Assembly (NCBI RefSeq): GCF_046614695.1
Contig: NZ_JBKKHQ010000017.1
Span: forward strand, 62,001 to 126,000
Direction of reading: 5' to 3'
Length of the DNA stretch: 64,000 bases
DNA from: Pokkaliibacter sp046614695
GTDB taxonomy: Bacteria > Pseudomonadota > Gammaproteobacteria > Pseudomonadales > Balneatricaceae
The notes beneath the pieces are model-generated. The model worked only from the letters and a program-made list of their open reading frames with translations. It did no database searches and was not told where the DNA came from. This document shows positions 61,748 through 64,000 of this stretch, piece by piece (position 1 is the first letter of the stretch; every line of letters starts with the position of its first letter). The position numbers and the translations under genes are program-made.

Positions 61748-62220
61748 CAGTCCAGATGATCAGTGCTGATGGCGGACTTGTTGATCGGCGACTTCATGAC
61801 GAAGCTTGAGTGCACGCCGGTCACCCCTTCAATGGTGGTGATGCGGTTCAGCAGAAAGTCCTGAAAGGCATCCATATCCTTCACCAGAATCTTAAGCACA
61901 TAGTCGGCGGACTGGCCGGTGATCAGGTGGCATTCCAGCACTTCAGGATAGCTACCCACCAGCTGTTCAAAGTTGGCAAAGCGCGCGGGCGTGTGGCGGT
62001 CCATACTGATCTGAATAAAGGCCATCAGACTCAGGCCAAGTTTGCGGGCATTCAGGTGCGCCCGATAACCTTCGATAATGCCTTCATCTTCCAGCCGTTT
62101 GACCCGGCGAAGGCATGGGGAGGGGGAGAGCTGAATGCGATCAGCCAGATCCTGATTGCTGATGCGGCCTTCCTGCTGAAGGATATCCAGAATGCGGCGA
62201 TCATAACGGTTAAAGCTCAT
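61747..62220 (-). CDS. Lrp/AsnC-family transcriptional regulator
   Basis: 157 residues from ATG 62220; the longer frame to 62349 is unlike the family. HTH near 5-60 (YDRRILDILQQEGRISNQDLADRIQLSPSPCLRRVKRLE) followed by the RAM ligand domain (VLECHLITGQSADYVLKILV, GVTGVHSSFVMKSPINKSA). It responds to an amino acid (unknown) and is encoded upstream of the GNAT gene. Confidence 0.9.
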   Translation of the reverse strand: MSFNRYDRRILDILQQEGRISNQDLADRIQLSPSPCLRRVKRLEDEGIIEGYRAHLNARKLGLSLMAFIQISMDRHTPARFANFEQLVGSYPEVLECHLITGQSADYVLKILVKDMDAFQDFLLNRITTIEGVTGVHSSFVMKSPINKSAISTDHLD

Positions 62221-62366
62221 GACGCTGAACGTGCCCTGTCCTGAGTGAAAGTCTTCTGGGCTATGATGCGGTGGGTCGCTGGTAAAAGGCAATGCCTGAG
62301 AAGGGCTGCCTGGAAAATGCCTGCTCTCTGCGACAGAGCGATGCGCCATTCATAAGCGAACGAGGG

Positions 62367-62395
62367 TTGTAAGTGATAATGAGAGAAATTATCAT
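62367..62395 (+). promoter_or_regulatory. Promoter of exbB with overlapping Fur box
   Basis: TTGTAA (62367-62372), 17 nt, TATCAT (62390-62395) form a sigma70 promoter. TGATAAT-N7-ATTATCA (62374-62394), a perfect palindrome close to the Fur consensus, covers the spacer and the -10. Repression by Fe-Fur is expected. Confidence 0.75.
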
Positions 62396-62487
62396 TACCA
62401 AATACCTTACTGAACGATATGCCTCTGACTGGCCATTATTCGTCTTATTGCAAGCGAGCCAGAACTGAGCAGGATGGATGCAGGCTT

Positions 62488-63495
62488 ATGAAACTCACCT
62501 CTTGGGTACTCCGGGTTCTCTTCCTGACAGCAGCGCTGGCAGGAACCTCCATGCAGGCTTCGGCCGATGAAGAGCCGGGTAGTACACCGCCTGCAACACT
62601 CTCGGCTCCCGCCGAAAACGCCACTCCTTCTGTCTCTAATGTCACTGAGCCTTCTGATAACACCGGTCTTTTGGATTCAGCAGCTCCTAGCCAGGCAGCT
62701 TCTACTGAACAAGCCAATGCAGACACTTCACTGGCGACCGCACCAGATGCCGCGCCTGCCGAAGAAAACAGTCCACAGGCGATTGAAGCACTGCTTCCTC
62801 ATGACCTGACCCCGATGGGCATGTTCAATGCTGCCGACTGGGTGGTTAAGGCGGTGATGCTGGGTCTGGCCTTCGCCTCTCTGGTAACCTGGACCGTCGC
62901 GCTCTATAAAGGCATCGAGATTCTGCGCGCCAAGCGCCGTGCCCGTCAGCTGTTAAACGGACTGGGTGAGAGTGGCACCTTGCGCGATGCTCTGGCCGTG
63001 GTGAAAGGAGACAACTCCCAAAGTGCGGTAATGGTGCAGGCTGCGGAGTACGAGCTGGTGCTGTCTGCACGCCATGAAGCCTTCGACAAGGAAGGGGTCA
63101 AAGAGCGTGTGGATTCCCGTCTCAATCGAGTTGAAGCCCAGGCGGCGCGCCGTATGAACCTTGGCACAGGCGTGCTGGCAACCATCGGCTCGACCTCTCC
63201 CTTTGTCGGTCTTTTTGGTACCGTCTGGGGCATTATGAACAGCTTTATTGGTATCTCTCAGTCGCAGACGACCAATCTTGCGGTTGTCGCTCCCGGTATT
63301 GCCGAAGCACTGCTCGCCACAGCGATTGGCCTGGTGGCGGCAATTCCTGCCGTTGTGCTCTACAACCACTTCGCCCGCAGCATTGGTGCCTACAAGGCAC
63401 TGATGGCAGACACCTCGGCGGAGGTCGGCCGTATTGTTTCCCGTGATCTGGATCGCCAGCCGATTGCCACTCCCCTGCGTAAAGTCGGGAGCTGA
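62488..63495 (+). CDS. exbB: TonB-system energiser ExbB
   Basis: 335 residues from ATG 62488 (CAGG before it). Signal peptide (MKLTSWVLRVLFLTAALAGTSMQASA), an Ala/Pro/Thr-rich periplasmic linker (27-110), then the MotA/TolQ/ExbB core with three TM helices (WVVKAVMLGLAF, GSTSPFVGLFGTVWGIMNSF, GIAEALLATAIGLVAAIPAV). Uses the proton gradient to drive TonB. Longer than E. coli ExbB because of the N-terminal extension seen in pseudomonad-type proteins. It is 2 bp from exbD and under a Fur box. Confidence 0.93.
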   Translation: MKLTSWVLRVLFLTAALAGTSMQASADEEPGSTPPATLSAPAENATPSVSNVTEPSDNTGLLDSAAPSQAASTEQANADTSLATAPDAAPAEENSPQAIEALLPHDLTPMGMFNAADWVVKAVMLGLAFASLVTWTVALYKGIEILRAKRRARQLLNGLGESGTLRDALAVVKGDNSQSAVMVQAAEYELVLSARHEAFDKEGVKERVDSRLNRVEAQAARRMNLGTGVLATIGSTSPFVGLFGTVWGIMNSFIGISQSQTTNLAVVAPGIAEALLATAIGLVAAIPAVVLYNHFARSIGAYKALMADTSAEVGRIVSRDLDRQPIATPLRKVGS

Positions 63496-63497
63496 GC

Positions 63498-63920
63498 ATG
63501 GCCGGTGGACTCCATCACGGTGATGATGACCTCACCGAAAACCACGAAATCAACGTCACTCCTTTTATCGACGTCATTCTGGTGCTGTTGATTATCTTTA
63601 TGGTGGCTGCGCCGCTGGCGACTGTGAGTGTGCCGGTGGACCTGCCAAGCTCCAGTGCTAAGCCTGTGCCTCAGCCGGAAAAGCCCATTTACCTTACGCT
63701 GAAGGACGATCTTTCGGTGGTGCTCGGTGAAGCGCCGGTCGCCAAGGGCAGCCTTAAGGCGATGCTGGATCAGGCCACGGGTTCTGATCATGACAAGCGA
63801 CTCTTCCTGCGTGCAGACAAAGGCGTGCCTTACGGTGAGCTGATGACGTTGATGAATCAGCTGCGCGCAGCAGGTTATCTCAAGATCGGACTGGTCGGGC
63901 TGGAACAGGCGAGTCATTGA
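63498..63920 (+). CDS. exbD: TonB-system proton channel component ExbD
   Basis: 140 residues. One TM helix with the proton-pathway Asp25 (INVTPFIDVILVLLIIFMV), then a periplasmic domain. Partner of ExbB and TonB. Starts 2 bp after exbB and overlaps the next start by 1 bp. Confidence 0.94.
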   Translation: MAGGLHHGDDDLTENHEINVTPFIDVILVLLIIFMVAAPLATVSVPVDLPSSSAKPVPQPEKPIYLTLKDDLSVVLGEAPVAKGSLKAMLDQATGSDHDKRLFLRADKGVPYGELMTLMNQLRAAGYLKIGLVGLEQASH

Positions 63921-64000
63921 TGATCCCCGGAATCACAGAACCCCAGGGTATCCGCTGGCGTAAGGTCGCGGGCATCAGTGCCTGCGCTTTGGTTATCGCA
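63920..64000 (+). CDS. tonB: TonB, N-terminal fragment (runs off the window)
   Basis: ATG at 63920 overlaps the exbD stop by 1 bp (TGATG). The visible 27 residues (MIPGITEPQGIRWRKVAGIS...) form a short cytoplasmic start and the beginning of a hydrophobic helix, as in TonB. Naming rests on position after exbD. Confidence 0.6.
   Translation, partial: MIPGITEPQGIRWRKVAGISACALVIA

Noticed and set aside
1..64000. CRISPR arrays, tRNA/rRNA genes, insertion sequences, phage or integron features
   Set aside because: None was seen on reading both strands; no regularly spaced repeats, no cloverleaf candidates, no transposase or integrase frames.

Overview
The window is a stretch of chromosome from a free-living Gram-negative gammaproteobacterium with moderately high GC. 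The evidence is an outer-membrane porin, TamA/TamB, ExbBD-TonB, a lipid A phosphoethanolamine transferase, and proteins closely resembling enteric GalP, PoxB, DgkA, GabD and DeaD. The mix of genes suits a marine or halophilic order such as Oceanospirillales (Halomonadaceae-like), but that placement is an inference. No rRNA, tRNA, CRISPR array, insertion sequence or prophage was found. Genes are dense, often overlap by 1-50 bp, and convergent pairs share bidirectional terminators.

Layout. 1-3.6 kb: a three-gene phosphorelay (PAS histidine kinase cut by the window edge, Rcp1-like response regulator, REC-GGDEF-EAL protein). 3.6-7.1 kb: two EamA exporters divergent from a MocR-type regulator. 7.1-8.9 kb: an AT-rich island with a two-TM protein of unknown function, a 43-codon ORF and a lipoprotein gene split by a stop codon. 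9-12.4 kb: PoxB with an FMN glutamate-synthase-like protein. 12.8-16.7 kb: a Gly-rich protein, then lipid A/envelope genes dgkA-PAP2-eptA and a META lipoprotein. 16.7-21.6 kb: YdeP-type molybdenum oxidoreductase, fdhD, a LysR regulator and a periplasmic His/Arg-rich protein. 21.8-25.8 kb: TetR with a kinase-ATPase-like partner, a BMP binding protein and a 2OG-Fe(II) oxygenase.

26-36.5 kb: a porin, an NlpC/P60 lipoprotein, the 5-oxoprolinase operon pxpABC, a divergent cold-shock pair (deaD and a csp gene, each with a long leader), galP and tyrB. 36.6-44 kb: DUF924, a lipoprotein, a macro-domain protein, then tamA-tamB. 44-55.2 kb: a catalytically degenerate GGDEF-EAL membrane protein, a histidine phosphatase and two glycosyltransferases, divergent from an ABC-exporter-like protein followed by an MscS-family channel and a LysR regulator. 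55.5-64 kb: a small secreted protein, gabD, a TauE permease, LysR/MFS divergent pair, GNAT/Lrp pair, and Fur-controlled exbB-exbD-tonB running off the right edge.

The most unusual element is the ABC-like protein at 49372-51987. It has a type I exporter membrane domain, but every catalytic motif of its nucleotide-binding domain is altered. About 290 residues are inserted between the Walker A half and the signature half, and a short ENLxFG-like motif occurs three times. It sits between envelope glycosyltransferases and a mechanosensitive channel.
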